Shown here in pieces: positions 8,682-15,737 of a stretch of 64,000 nt of DNA. The translations under genes and the position numbers were made by a program. The notes under the pieces were generated by a model, which was given only the letters and a program-made list of their open reading frames with translations, was not told the origin of the DNA and ran no database searches. This DNA comes from Saprospiraceae bacterium (GTDB lineage Bacteria > Bacteroidota > Bacteroidia > Chitinophagales > Saprospiraceae). Position 1 is the stretch's first letter, and every line of letters starts with the position of its first letter. The stretch covers positions 62,001 to 126,000 of the forward strand of contig JABSSL010000015.1 of the NCBI GenBank assembly GCA_013214355.1, in the 5' to 3' direction.

Positions 8682-9365
8682 CTAGCCTTCGTCCTTGGGT
8701 GAGACTACAGCCTTCTCTGGGACAGCCTTAAAGTCAAGTCGTTTTAGCCTCTTCCTTAGGTCCGCCATGAATGCTGGACTTGGATCGCTTTTCTGTGTTA
8801 AATAGTTGGCATCGGTTTCTTTCCACAGGGGGTGGCCAATGAAACTTTGATACTCATAATGTCCGATTACGTACTCAATGGGATATTTCTTCGCCAATTT
8901 CTTGATGAGTGCTGTATTGGATTTTAGCTGTGCCTTGGTTAAGGGTAGATCCCCTCCTCCCACATTCTCGATACCAATGGCACAATGGTTTAGCCCAATG
9001 ACGTGACGCGCCATAATGGTATCCGGGAGTAATTGATAGATGGTTCCATCCTGGGCGATCAAGTACTGCGAGCTAACATTGAGGCCACTGGCTGACTTGA
9101 TTTTGGGGCGCCAGGCGGGGAGGGTGGAACGATTGAAGGCATCAAAGGTTTTTTGCATAGTAGGGATGATCGTCCAGTGTACGACGATCATCTTGGGATC
9201 TATCGTTGGTTCATCCTGTTTCAGCTCGTAATGCTCCTCTAGGTATTCCAAGCTTAACTGCTTTCGGGTTTCATCGAAGATGATGGGCTTTTGAGTGACT
9301 TTGTAGGATTGGCAATTGGCTAGAAGCAGGCCTAGAAAGAGTAAGGAATACCATGGTTTGATCAT
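8682..9365 (-). CDS. N-acetylmuramoyl-L-alanine amidase (Amidase_2 / PGRP-like) lipoprotein
   Basis: The 227-residue protein has a lipoprotein signal (LLANCQS). The Amidase_2 fold is seen from its zinc-ligand motifs: MIVVHWT near residue 60, NHCAIGIENVG in the middle and GHYEY followed by KSDPSP in the last third. The enzyme cleaves the amide bond between N-acetylmuramic acid and the peptide stem, probably on recycled or environmental muropeptides from the periplasmic or surface side. It lies between two copies of the same palindromic hairpin and downstream of a DUF1080 gene and a sugar kinase gene, consistent with amino-sugar salvage, but it may be its own unit. Confidence 0.85.
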   Translation of the reverse strand: MIKPWYSLLFLGLLLANCQSYKVTQKPIIFDETRKQLSLEYLEEHYELKQDEPTIDPKMIVVHWTIIPTMQKTFDAFNRSTLPAWRPKIKSASGLNVSSQYLIAQDGTIYQLLPDTIMARHVIGLNHCAIGIENVGGGDLPLTKAQLKSNTALIKKLAKKYPIEYVIGHYEYQSFIGHPLWKETDANYLTQKSDPSPAFMADLRKRLKRLDFKAVPEKAVVSPKDEG

Positions 9366-9390
9366 GAAACAGGGGTTTTAAGCAGGAAAT

Positions 9391-9450
9391 CTTCTACACT
9401 TCCGAAGTTTTTCCAGGCTAGGACTAGGGAAGACTTCGGAAGTGTAGAAG
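9391..9450. repeat. Long inverted repeat, copy B (3-prime of a DUF1080 gene)
   Basis: Perfect 18-bp arms (CTTCTACACTTCCGAAGT at 9391-9408, complement at 9433-9450) enclose a 24-nt loop, starting 13 nt after the DUF1080 stop codon. The arms match copy A over ACACTTCCGAAGT while the loops differ. This suggests a dispersed element selected for structure. Confidence 0.75.
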
Positions 9451-9463
9451 GAATTTGGAGCTG

Positions 9464-10141
9464 CTATTCTCCTAAGTCTTTAATCCGAATGTTTCTGAAT
9501 TGTAGTACATCTCCATGACCTAAGAATCCAATATGTCCTTTGGTGCGTTGTAGACCGGGGTGATCTTTACCATCCATAGTGCCGTCCTTGCTGGCCTCCT
9601 TCAAGTCTCCATCCACGATAGTGGTGCCGTTTAGAATAACTTTAATAGAAGAGCCTTGTACGATTACTTCCTCTTGATTCCATTCTCCTACTGGTTTTAA
9701 GGCACCGCGTTTGGCGGGAATGATACCGTAGACTGACCCGTGGTATTGATATGGCTTTAAGTTGGCGTACTTTTCAGCAGTATTATCCAAAATTTGGATC
9801 TCTTTCCCTTGATAGGCAGCATCCCCACTAAGTGGCGCATGTATACCTAGGCCATTGTTAGCCCCAGGAGTTAGCTGGAATTCAAAGCGGAAATTAAAGT
9901 TACTGTATTCCTTTTCTGTAAAGAGGTTGCCGCCACCACCTTCCTGTGGAACGATCTTGATATTACCAGCTACCGCTTGGTAGGACTGCTTGTTTCCCAC
10001 CCATCCTTTCAAATCTTTGCCATTAAAGAGCGAAACAAATCCATCTGATTTTTCTTCTGCGCTTAGCATATAGTTTTTGCTGCTGTTGCAACTAGAAAGT
10101 GCGATGACGGTCAAAAAGACAAGTGTTTTGAAATAATTCAT
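9464..10141 (-). CDS. DUF1080 (3-keto-disaccharide hydrolase) lipoprotein
   Basis: The 225-residue lipoprotein (lipobox region ALSSCNS) is almost entirely one DUF1080 domain, a concanavalin-like fold. Diagnostic stretches are FVSLFNGKDLKGW, the NNGLGIHAP turn, YQGKEIQILD and GHIGFLGHGD near the C terminus. Related DUF1080 proteins hydrolyse 3-keto-glycosides, others bind glycans. The upstream sugar kinase and glycosidase-like genes are on the same strand with gaps of 88 and 41 nt, pointing to one carbohydrate-salvage operon. A second DUF1080 gene lies at 13692 on the opposite strand, only distantly similar, so it is not a recent duplicate. Confidence 0.87.
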   Translation of the reverse strand: MNYFKTLVFLTVIALSSCNSSKNYMLSAEEKSDGFVSLFNGKDLKGWVGNKQSYQAVAGNIKIVPQEGGGGNLFTEKEYSNFNFRFEFQLTPGANNGLGIHAPLSGDAAYQGKEIQILDNTAEKYANLKPYQYHGSVYGIIPAKRGALKPVGEWNQEEVIVQGSSIKVILNGTTIVDGDLKEASKDGTMDGKDHPGLQRTKGHIGFLGHGDVLQFRNIRIKDLGE

Positions 10142-10229
10142 GTTTTATAATTTAAGCGTTAGCGAGGGCAATTGATTGCTTGTATATAGTTGGGCCTGCT
10201 GTAGGCTTTTCTTTCCTATGTCTAATTGA

Positions 10230-11291
10230 TCAGGCTTGTTTGAGGATGTCTTGTAGAGCATCCTGCTGCGCCAATAAATTTTTTGTCAGTTGCAGTTGAG
10301 CTCTGGCTCTTTGCAAATTTTGTCCTTCAAAATGAACTTTATAGTAGCTGTCTCCCCGCAAGAAATCCGCCAAGAACCGGATACCCATTAGGTAGGAGAG
10401 GAGAGGGCCGGCAAGCGGTAGATACTGCAATTCGGCTGGACTAAGTATATCCCTTGTTTCCTCGAGAAACCCTTGAGCGAATGCTTGAAAACGTTCCAAG
10501 TCTATGATGATCTTGGAGAGGTCAGCCTCGTCTTCCTCGGCAGTAGTTACAGTGGTGCGGATTCCATCTCCGAAGTCATAATGCACATAACCTGGCATCA
10601 CGGTCTCTAGGTCGATAACACACCTTCCTCGACCTGCCTCATCTAATAAGACGTTATTGAACTTGGTATCATTATGGGTCACCCGTAATGGAATTTCCCC
10701 TCGCTCTCCCGCCTTTTGGATCCGCTCCATGATTTCGGTAATCTGGAAGCTATAATCGATTTCCGCCTGAGCCGCTTTGACACGCCCTTCTGAATCCTTG
10801 CGGACGGCATCTTGCAATTGTTGTAAGCGAATGATCACATCATGGAAGTGGGGGATCGTTGGATGTAAGGTATGTGCAGGGAAGTCGGCCAAATGAAATA
10901 AAAAGCGACCAAATGCCTTGGCACCTTCATAAATTTGGGCTGGTGTTTGAGCGACGTCAAGGGAATGAAGCGCTTTACGGAAGCGATAGACCCGCCAATA
11001 ATTTCCTTCAGTATCCCGGTAATAGTTCTCTCCGGTGCGGGTGCCGATCAGTTCTAGGGTAGAACCGGGTAGCCGTTGGTTAACGTGTTCCGTTACTCTT
11101 TGGATGTTCAGCATCATCTGTTCCACCTCTTTAAAGATCAGATGATTGATGCGTTGCAGCAAGTAGTCGGGCTTGGATGGGGCCTGATTGAATAAACGGA
11201 AAGTATCATTGATATGGCCATTCCCAAAGGGGGTAGCAGTTGTGATCTGGCCCTCGATATTGAAAACGGTATTAATGATTGAAACGTCCAA
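10230..11291 (-). CDS. APH-fold sugar kinase (N-acetylhexosamine 1-kinase-like)
   Basis: The 353-residue cytosolic protein has the aminoglycoside phosphotransferase/choline-kinase fold: an N-terminal GNGHINDTFR nucleotide loop near residue 23, YLLQRIN, the catalytic loop THNDTKFNNVL near 205 and the metal-binding CVIDLETV followed by YDFGDGIR. These features match the NahK family, which phosphorylates GlcNAc or GalNAc at C1 in salvage pathways. Aminoglycoside resistance is unlikely. The glycosidase-like gene 41 nt upstream could supply the sugar. The exact substrate (GlcNAc, GalNAc or another hexose) is not visible from sequence. Confidence 0.75.
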   Translation of the reverse strand: MDVSIINTVFNIEGQITTATPFGNGHINDTFRLFNQAPSKPDYLLQRINHLIFKEVEQMMLNIQRVTEHVNQRLPGSTLELIGTRTGENYYRDTEGNYWRVYRFRKALHSLDVAQTPAQIYEGAKAFGRFLFHLADFPAHTLHPTIPHFHDVIIRLQQLQDAVRKDSEGRVKAAQAEIDYSFQITEIMERIQKAGERGEIPLRVTHNDTKFNNVLLDEAGRGRCVIDLETVMPGYVHYDFGDGIRTTVTTAEEDEADLSKIIIDLERFQAFAQGFLEETRDILSPAELQYLPLAGPLLSYLMGIRFLADFLRGDSYYKVHFEGQNLQRARAQLQLTKNLLAQQDALQDILKQA

Positions 11292-11332
11292 ATTCTTAGA
11301 TTGAAATATCGGTAAAACTGATTTCTATCTCC

Positions 11333-13507
11333 TTACTCAATGACAAACCAGGTATATCCTTGTGCCGGAACGCTTACGGGTAATTTAATCTTAAAGCTCC
11401 GATCTAAAGTATAGGTTTCTGCTTGTTGCCCCTCCTGACTAACTTTTGCGACCTCGCTAAGGCCTGTATAGTACAAGGGCAGCTGAATGTCCTTACTAAC
11501 TGGCTGATCCAATGGATTAAAAACCATGAGCAGCCCTTTTTCTTGGCCGCCAGGATTTACATTTAGCCAATAATCTATATCTCTTCCATCTGCTCTACGT
11601 AGGTGGATGATGTCCCCTTCCAGCACTTCTCGATGAGCTTTGAACCATCGCACAGCTGCACTCACCATCTGCTTAGTTTCTGTGGTATCAAACAACCGAG
11701 GACCGCGATAGCAGGCTTGAACTCCTCCTCCAAGGTTACTGATGATCATCTTTTCATAGTGGTCTAAGTGCTCATTGAGTGGTTCGATGGTAGCGGCTTC
11801 TCCGCCTCCGTGGTATTCTGTCAGCGGCACAAACATCCAACCCATAGATGGCGTTTTGGTCCAGGCACCATCGTAGATATTTTGCCGAGTGTGTAGCACC
11901 TGTTGAGCTCTAGGGAGACTCCAGTTTACTTCTCGGTATCCCATTCCACACTTATTGGATCCGGTGAGGTAATAATAATCAGGCACATTCAAATAAATCC
12001 CTTGTGATCTACACCATTTGTAGAAATCGGAAATCACCTGGTATTGATTCCAACGAGAATCTTCATATCCTCGATGTCCGGGGTGAGCAGTAGAAGTACA
12101 GGGGTCACCAGGATAAGAGCCATCATGCTCGAGTAAGGTGAAGCCGGTTTGCTCGTAAAATCGATACAATTTTTGAAAGTATTCCTGCCCCCATTCACTT
12201 ACGAGGCAAGGTGAATTCCCGAAAGTAGGCTTTTCTCCTTCGGGCATGACTACATCATGCTCAGGACTTATACTTCGGGAAGCTAACAAAGAATATCCCC
12301 CGATCTCTACCCCTTTACTTTTAGCGTAATCTGCATATCTCGTCATTTCACGGATGTACTCCTCACTATCATCCTCAATATTGAAACCGCTACCAAAGGT
12401 GAGAATCACCATTTCAAATCCAACCTCGGCTGCCTGGTCAATGGCTTTCTTGACCCGTGGCCAATCGGCAAAGCGGGCATGCATCATCAAGGGGTTTTCC
12501 GTTATCCAGGGCGCTATGGTGCGGTACATTCTTCGGAGGGAGAGGCCTTGACGTTCTCGATCGTAGCTATCATGAGGGAGCACAAAGGTTCTAAAACTTT
12601 TAAAGGTTGCGCCCGGAGCAAGCTGTTGGGCAGGACCTATTTCTGGAGATACTTTGAGCAGACAAGGGGTGAGCTTGAGGTAATTGACCTGGCTGTCGTA
12701 ATCTGGATCCGGTTCCCAATGCACTACATGATGATTGGCATCTTCGACATTGAAACTGGCAAAAGCATAATCGGTCTCTACATGTATATTAGGGGGATCG
12801 ATCCCGTATTCCCTAGTCTCGACGGCTGAACCGTATTCGACGGCTGCTAAGATTTCGCTGGTGAAGCGGTCAATCATCAGCGTGTCACTACCTGTATTCT
12901 TTAGACTTAACCACTTGCCATAAACAGGGATACCATCATACCAGTCATAATGAATACTCACCACACATTCGGGACCCGCAAACTCCAGTTCTAAATGAAC
13001 ACCTTTAGGCGGCCAGGCCGCGTCCTGATCATGATGCCGGATTCGTTTCCAGGGGAAAGGTGCTTCGATGGGCCCGACTTTATATCCCTGGAAGGCTAGC
13101 GCTTCTTCGTCATGTGAAAGCTTAGCTAAGTCTTCAGCACGCAGAAAGGCATAGTTTTTCTGGCCTTTTAATCCGCCCACCTTATAGTCTTTACCATTGA
13201 TCGTAATCAGGGCTTCAGGCTTAATGCCTCGAAGGAGATTTTCGCCATTTACTAGATTATCTAGACCGACTGTGGTAAGATTGGGTTGAAGCAGGAAACT
13301 ACGTCGAATTAAGCCGTTTGATAAACTAATGGTATTGGGCGAACTACCCTGGAAAAGACCAGCTTTGAACGAGCTAGCATCCAACAACCAGTCTTCTTCA
13401 GCTGAAGACGGCCAGCTTGGTTCTGTAACTAAGGTGCCTTGTGCTTGGCTAGAGAGGTAGCTCAGGCAAAACAGAAGGAAGAGTAAGACTTGTTTAGACT
13501 TACGCAT
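11333..13507 (-). CDS. Large secreted glycosidase-like protein (alpha-galactosidase / clan GH-D-like, putative)
   Basis: The 724-residue protein starts with a signal peptide ending near AQG (residue 23). The N-terminal half looks like a beta-sandwich (about 40-320). The centre looks like a TIM barrel with FEMVILTFGSGF near 365, EIGGYSLLASR and GFTLLEHDGSYPGDPC, where the acidic pair could be catalytic. The C-terminal part is a small beta domain. The arrangement resembles GH36-like and related alpha-galactosidase or alpha-N-acetylgalactosaminidase proteins, but I cannot assign a family. It is the first gene of a minus-strand group with an N-acetylhexosamine-kinase-like and a DUF1080 gene, which favours an amino-sugar glycan as substrate. 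Confidence 0.6.
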   Translation of the reverse strand: MRKSKQVLLFLLFCLSYLSSQAQGTLVTEPSWPSSAEEDWLLDASSFKAGLFQGSSPNTISLSNGLIRRSFLLQPNLTTVGLDNLVNGENLLRGIKPEALITINGKDYKVGGLKGQKNYAFLRAEDLAKLSHDEEALAFQGYKVGPIEAPFPWKRIRHHDQDAAWPPKGVHLELEFAGPECVVSIHYDWYDGIPVYGKWLSLKNTGSDTLMIDRFTSEILAAVEYGSAVETREYGIDPPNIHVETDYAFASFNVEDANHHVVHWEPDPDYDSQVNYLKLTPCLLKVSPEIGPAQQLAPGATFKSFRTFVLPHDSYDRERQGLSLRRMYRTIAPWITENPLMMHARFADWPRVKKAIDQAAEVGFEMVILTFGSGFNIEDDSEEYIREMTRYADYAKSKGVEIGGYSLLASRSISPEHDVVMPEGEKPTFGNSPCLVSEWGQEYFQKLYRFYEQTGFTLLEHDGSYPGDPCTSTAHPGHRGYEDSRWNQYQVISDFYKWCRSQGIYLNVPDYYYLTGSNKCGMGYREVNWSLPRAQQVLHTRQNIYDGAWTKTPSMGWMFVPLTEYHGGGEAATIEPLNEHLDHYEKMIISNLGGGVQACYRGPRLFDTTETKQMVSAAVRWFKAHREVLEGDIIHLRRADGRDIDYWLNVNPGGQEKGLLMVFNPLDQPVSKDIQLPLYYTGLSEVAKVSQEGQQAETYTLDRSFKIKLPVSVPAQGYTWFVIE

Positions 13508-13691
13508 GGTGTGTCTATCGGTTAATCGTTTTGAGTCGAGAACTGTGTCTACAAACTTATGAAAAGGATTTTAATTTCCATCCAATTTCCCATTTTCACG
13601 ATCCAGTAGGCTTCGGTTATCAACTTGGGCGCTTTCAGGAATTGAAAAAATCGTAGCTTTATAGGTAATAGGTTGACGAAAAACATAAAAC

Positions 13692-14381
13692 ATGAAATCA
13701 AGTCTTTATCTCTGTCTACTTTCCATTTTCCTACTAGCCTGTGGGGGACAAACAACTGAAACCAAGGAGGAAACAACAACGGAAGAAGCTACACCGGACC
13801 CCGCTTCGGAAGATGGCTGGGTGAGTTTGTTCGATGGCAAGACCTTCACAGGCTGGAAGGTCAATGAAAATGATGAAACATTTAGCATCCAGGAAGGGGC
13901 TATCGTAGCCAATGGAGAGCGTTCGCATTTATTTTATGATGGGCCGGTAGCCAATCACAATTTCAAGAATTTTGAGTTTAAGGCTCAAGTAATGACGATG
14001 CCGAACTCCAATGGTGGTATCTACTTCCACACCGCTTTTCAAGAAGAGGGATGGCCTAGTAAAGGATATGAAGTACAAGTCAATAATACGCACAAGGATT
14101 GGCGAAAAACGGGAGGCTTGTATGCTATAGATGATGTAAAGGAGCCACCTACCAAAGACAATGAATGGTTTACTCAACACATTATCGTGAAAGGAAAAAA
14201 TGTTGAGGTGCGACTGAATGGCGAAACGGTGGTCAACTATACCGAGCCGGATAAGCCTGAACGCCCCGAAGGTATGGCTGATCGCCTAATTGACAGCGGT
14301 ACTTTCGCGCTGCAGGGACATGACCCAGGCAGTACGGTGCACTTCAAAGATATCCAAGTGAAGATTTTGCCGGATAACTAA
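13692..14381 (+). CDS. DUF1080 lipoprotein
   Basis: The 229-residue lipoprotein (lipobox LLACGG) has a short Glu/Thr-rich linker and one DUF1080 domain with FDGKTFTGWKVNE, NGGIYFHTAF, GYEVQVNNTH and GTFALQGHDPGS, a textbook version of the family. It probably acts on or binds a glycoside at the cell surface. It is divergent from the glycosidase-like gene at 13507 and lies 106 nt before an RpiB-family isomerase on the same strand. A structured RNA-like element occupies that gap. The two genes may form a sugar-utilisation unit. Confidence 0.88.
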   Translation: MKSSLYLCLLSIFLLACGGQTTETKEETTTEEATPDPASEDGWVSLFDGKTFTGWKVNENDETFSIQEGAIVANGERSHLFYDGPVANHNFKNFEFKAQVMTMPNSNGGIYFHTAFQEEGWPSKGYEVQVNNTHKDWRKTGGLYAIDDVKEPPTKDNEWFTQHIIVKGKNVEVRLNGETVVNYTEPDKPERPEGMADRLIDSGTFALQGHDPGSTVHFKDIQVKILPDN

Positions 14382-14398
14382 TCTAGTCGAGGAAATCA

Positions 14399-14460
14399 AA
14401 TGGGTGTTATTGGTGATAACACTCAACAAGGGCTAGGGAAGAGCCTGGAATACACCCATT
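14399..14460 (+). promoter_or_regulatory. Structured leader (three-way junction or alternative hairpins) before the RpiB-like gene
   Basis: Outer arms AATGGGTGT (14399-14407) and ACACCCATT (14452-14460) pair perfectly. Inside, GTGTTAT (14404-14410) and ATAACAC (14416-14422) form a second perfect stem that shares 14404-14407 with the outer stem, and GGCT/AGCC (14431-14434, 14442-14445) forms a third. A five-T run follows at 14464-14468, 20 nt before the isomerase ATG. Competing stems ahead of a T-run look like a terminator of the upstream gene or a switch for the downstream one. Confidence 0.5.
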
Positions 14461-14487
14461 GGATTTTTAGGCCTGAAAAAAGAAGTC

Positions 14488-14955
14488 ATGAGAATAGCCG
14501 TAGGTAGCGATATGAAAAACCATGTTACCGATGCTGTGGTAGCCGATTTGCGTGAGCGCGGGCATCAGGTGGAAGTATTTGGAGCTTTAGTTGAGCCTCA
14601 GGTTATGTGGCCAAAGGTAGCCTTGGAGGTGGCGGAGCAGGTGGCTGGTGGTTCCTTCGAGCAGGCCGTTCTATTTTGCTGGACCGGTACGGGAATCAGT
14701 TTGGCGGCCAACAAGGTTAAAGGAATTCGTGCCGCACTTTGTCAAGATGCCGAAACAGCACGTGGCGCCAGGAAGTGGAATGACGCTAATATTCTTGCGA
14801 TGAGTCTGCGTGTGATGTCCGAAGCTATAGCCAAGGAAATATTGGACGTTTGGTTTGCTAGCTCGCCTAGCACGGATGAGGAGGATGCCGCTTGCTTGGC
14901 TTTTCTGGCAGCCGCGGAAGAAAAATATCGAGCCTCTTCACGGAAAGATGTATAA
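14488..14955 (+). CDS. RpiB/LacAB-family sugar-phosphate isomerase, divergent active site
   Basis: The 155-residue cytosolic protein matches ribose-5-phosphate isomerase B and LacA/LacB along its length, with AANKVKGIRAALC as the best marker. The catalytic cysteine is kept (Cys64), but the usual C-G-T-G turn reads CWTG. The ring-opening histidine of the HND motif is tryptophan (Trp97 in KWNDAN), and the usual DH pair at residues 8-9 is Asp-Met. These changes argue against plain ribose-5-phosphate isomerase and for another sugar phosphate or derivative. It follows a DUF1080 gene. Its stop lies 3 nt from the end of the convergent LytTR regulator gene. Confidence 0.82.
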   Translation: MRIAVGSDMKNHVTDAVVADLRERGHQVEVFGALVEPQVMWPKVALEVAEQVAGGSFEQAVLFCWTGTGISLAANKVKGIRAALCQDAETARGARKWNDANILAMSLRVMSEAIAKEILDVWFASSPSTDEEDAACLAFLAAAEEKYRASSRKDV

Positions 14956-14957
14956 AC

Positions 14958-15704
14958 TTAAATGGTACGTAATCTACGAGCCACTTCCTCTCGGTAATTC
15001 TTGCTGATTGGAATCATCTTTTTGCCAATTAGCATATACTCCTCCGCCAATTCGTCTACTTTGGAAAGGTTGACCATGAATGAACGGTGTACCCGTAGGA
15101 ATTGATCTGCTGCTAGTTTTTCAGAAAAAGCCTTCAGTGGTAGGGCGATCAAGTATTCTTTCGCTGTGGTGTGAATGCGGCAGTAGGCTCGCTCAGCTTC
15201 TATATAATTGATATCATTCAAGAAGACCTTCACCATCCTCTCTTTAAAACGAATGAAGATCCGATCCGAGAGAATATAGGAACCTGCGTCGGACTGTTCA
15301 ATTTCGCTAGATGCTTCTTCCTTTTCCGTTTCAAGTCGACTCACTAATAGCTCCAATGATCTTTCTAAATCAATGGCTTCGAAGGGCTTTGTGATAAAAG
15401 CAAAAGGTCGTGTGTGTTTAGCTCGACGGAAGGTTTCGGGATCGGAGTTTGCGGTGAGGAAGATGACTGGAATCTCGTAGCTATGTAGGATTTCCTGTGC
15501 GGTATCGACCCCATCTAGATCTCCTTTTAGCCCTACATCCATTAAGATGATATCAGGTTGGCTATGCTGTAGTTGAGCTAAAGCGTCTTCGCCTTTCGGT
15601 AGGATGGCACTTACATTATAGCCTAATTGGGTGAGCTGCATCGAAATATCAGCAGCAATGATCATATCATCCTCCACTACCATGATGTCAATCTGATGAT
15701 CCAT
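14958..15704 (-). CDS. LytTR-family response regulator
   Basis: The 248-residue protein has a receiver domain (about 5-120, with acidic pair at EDDM, phosphoacceptor Asp in DIILMDVG, Thr in VIFLTANS and Lys in AFITKPF) and a C-terminal LytTR DNA-binding domain (about 145-248, with YIEAERAYCRIHT and FLRVHRSFMVNLSKVDEL). It is encoded 33 nt downstream of a TPR histidine kinase, its likely cognate partner. LytTR proteins usually bind two direct repeats about 21 bp apart. Such a pair lies at 17942-17978 in front of the divergent trefoil gene. It ends nearly touching the convergent isomerase gene. Confidence 0.9.
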   Translation of the reverse strand: MDHQIDIMVVEDDMIIAADISMQLTQLGYNVSAILPKGEDALAQLQHSQPDIILMDVGLKGDLDGVDTAQEILHSYEIPVIFLTANSDPETFRRAKHTRPFAFITKPFEAIDLERSLELLVSRLETEKEEASSEIEQSDAGSYILSDRIFIRFKERMVKVFLNDINYIEAERAYCRIHTTAKEYLIALPLKAFSEKLAADQFLRVHRSFMVNLSKVDELAEEYMLIGKKMIPISKNYREEVARRLRTI

Positions 15705-15737
15705 TGTAGTTCTTTATGTGTATAGATGAATGAGGAC

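Noticed and set aside
10230-11291. Aminoglycoside resistance gene
   Set aside because: The fold is shared, but sequence landmarks and context fit a sugar kinase in a salvage operon.
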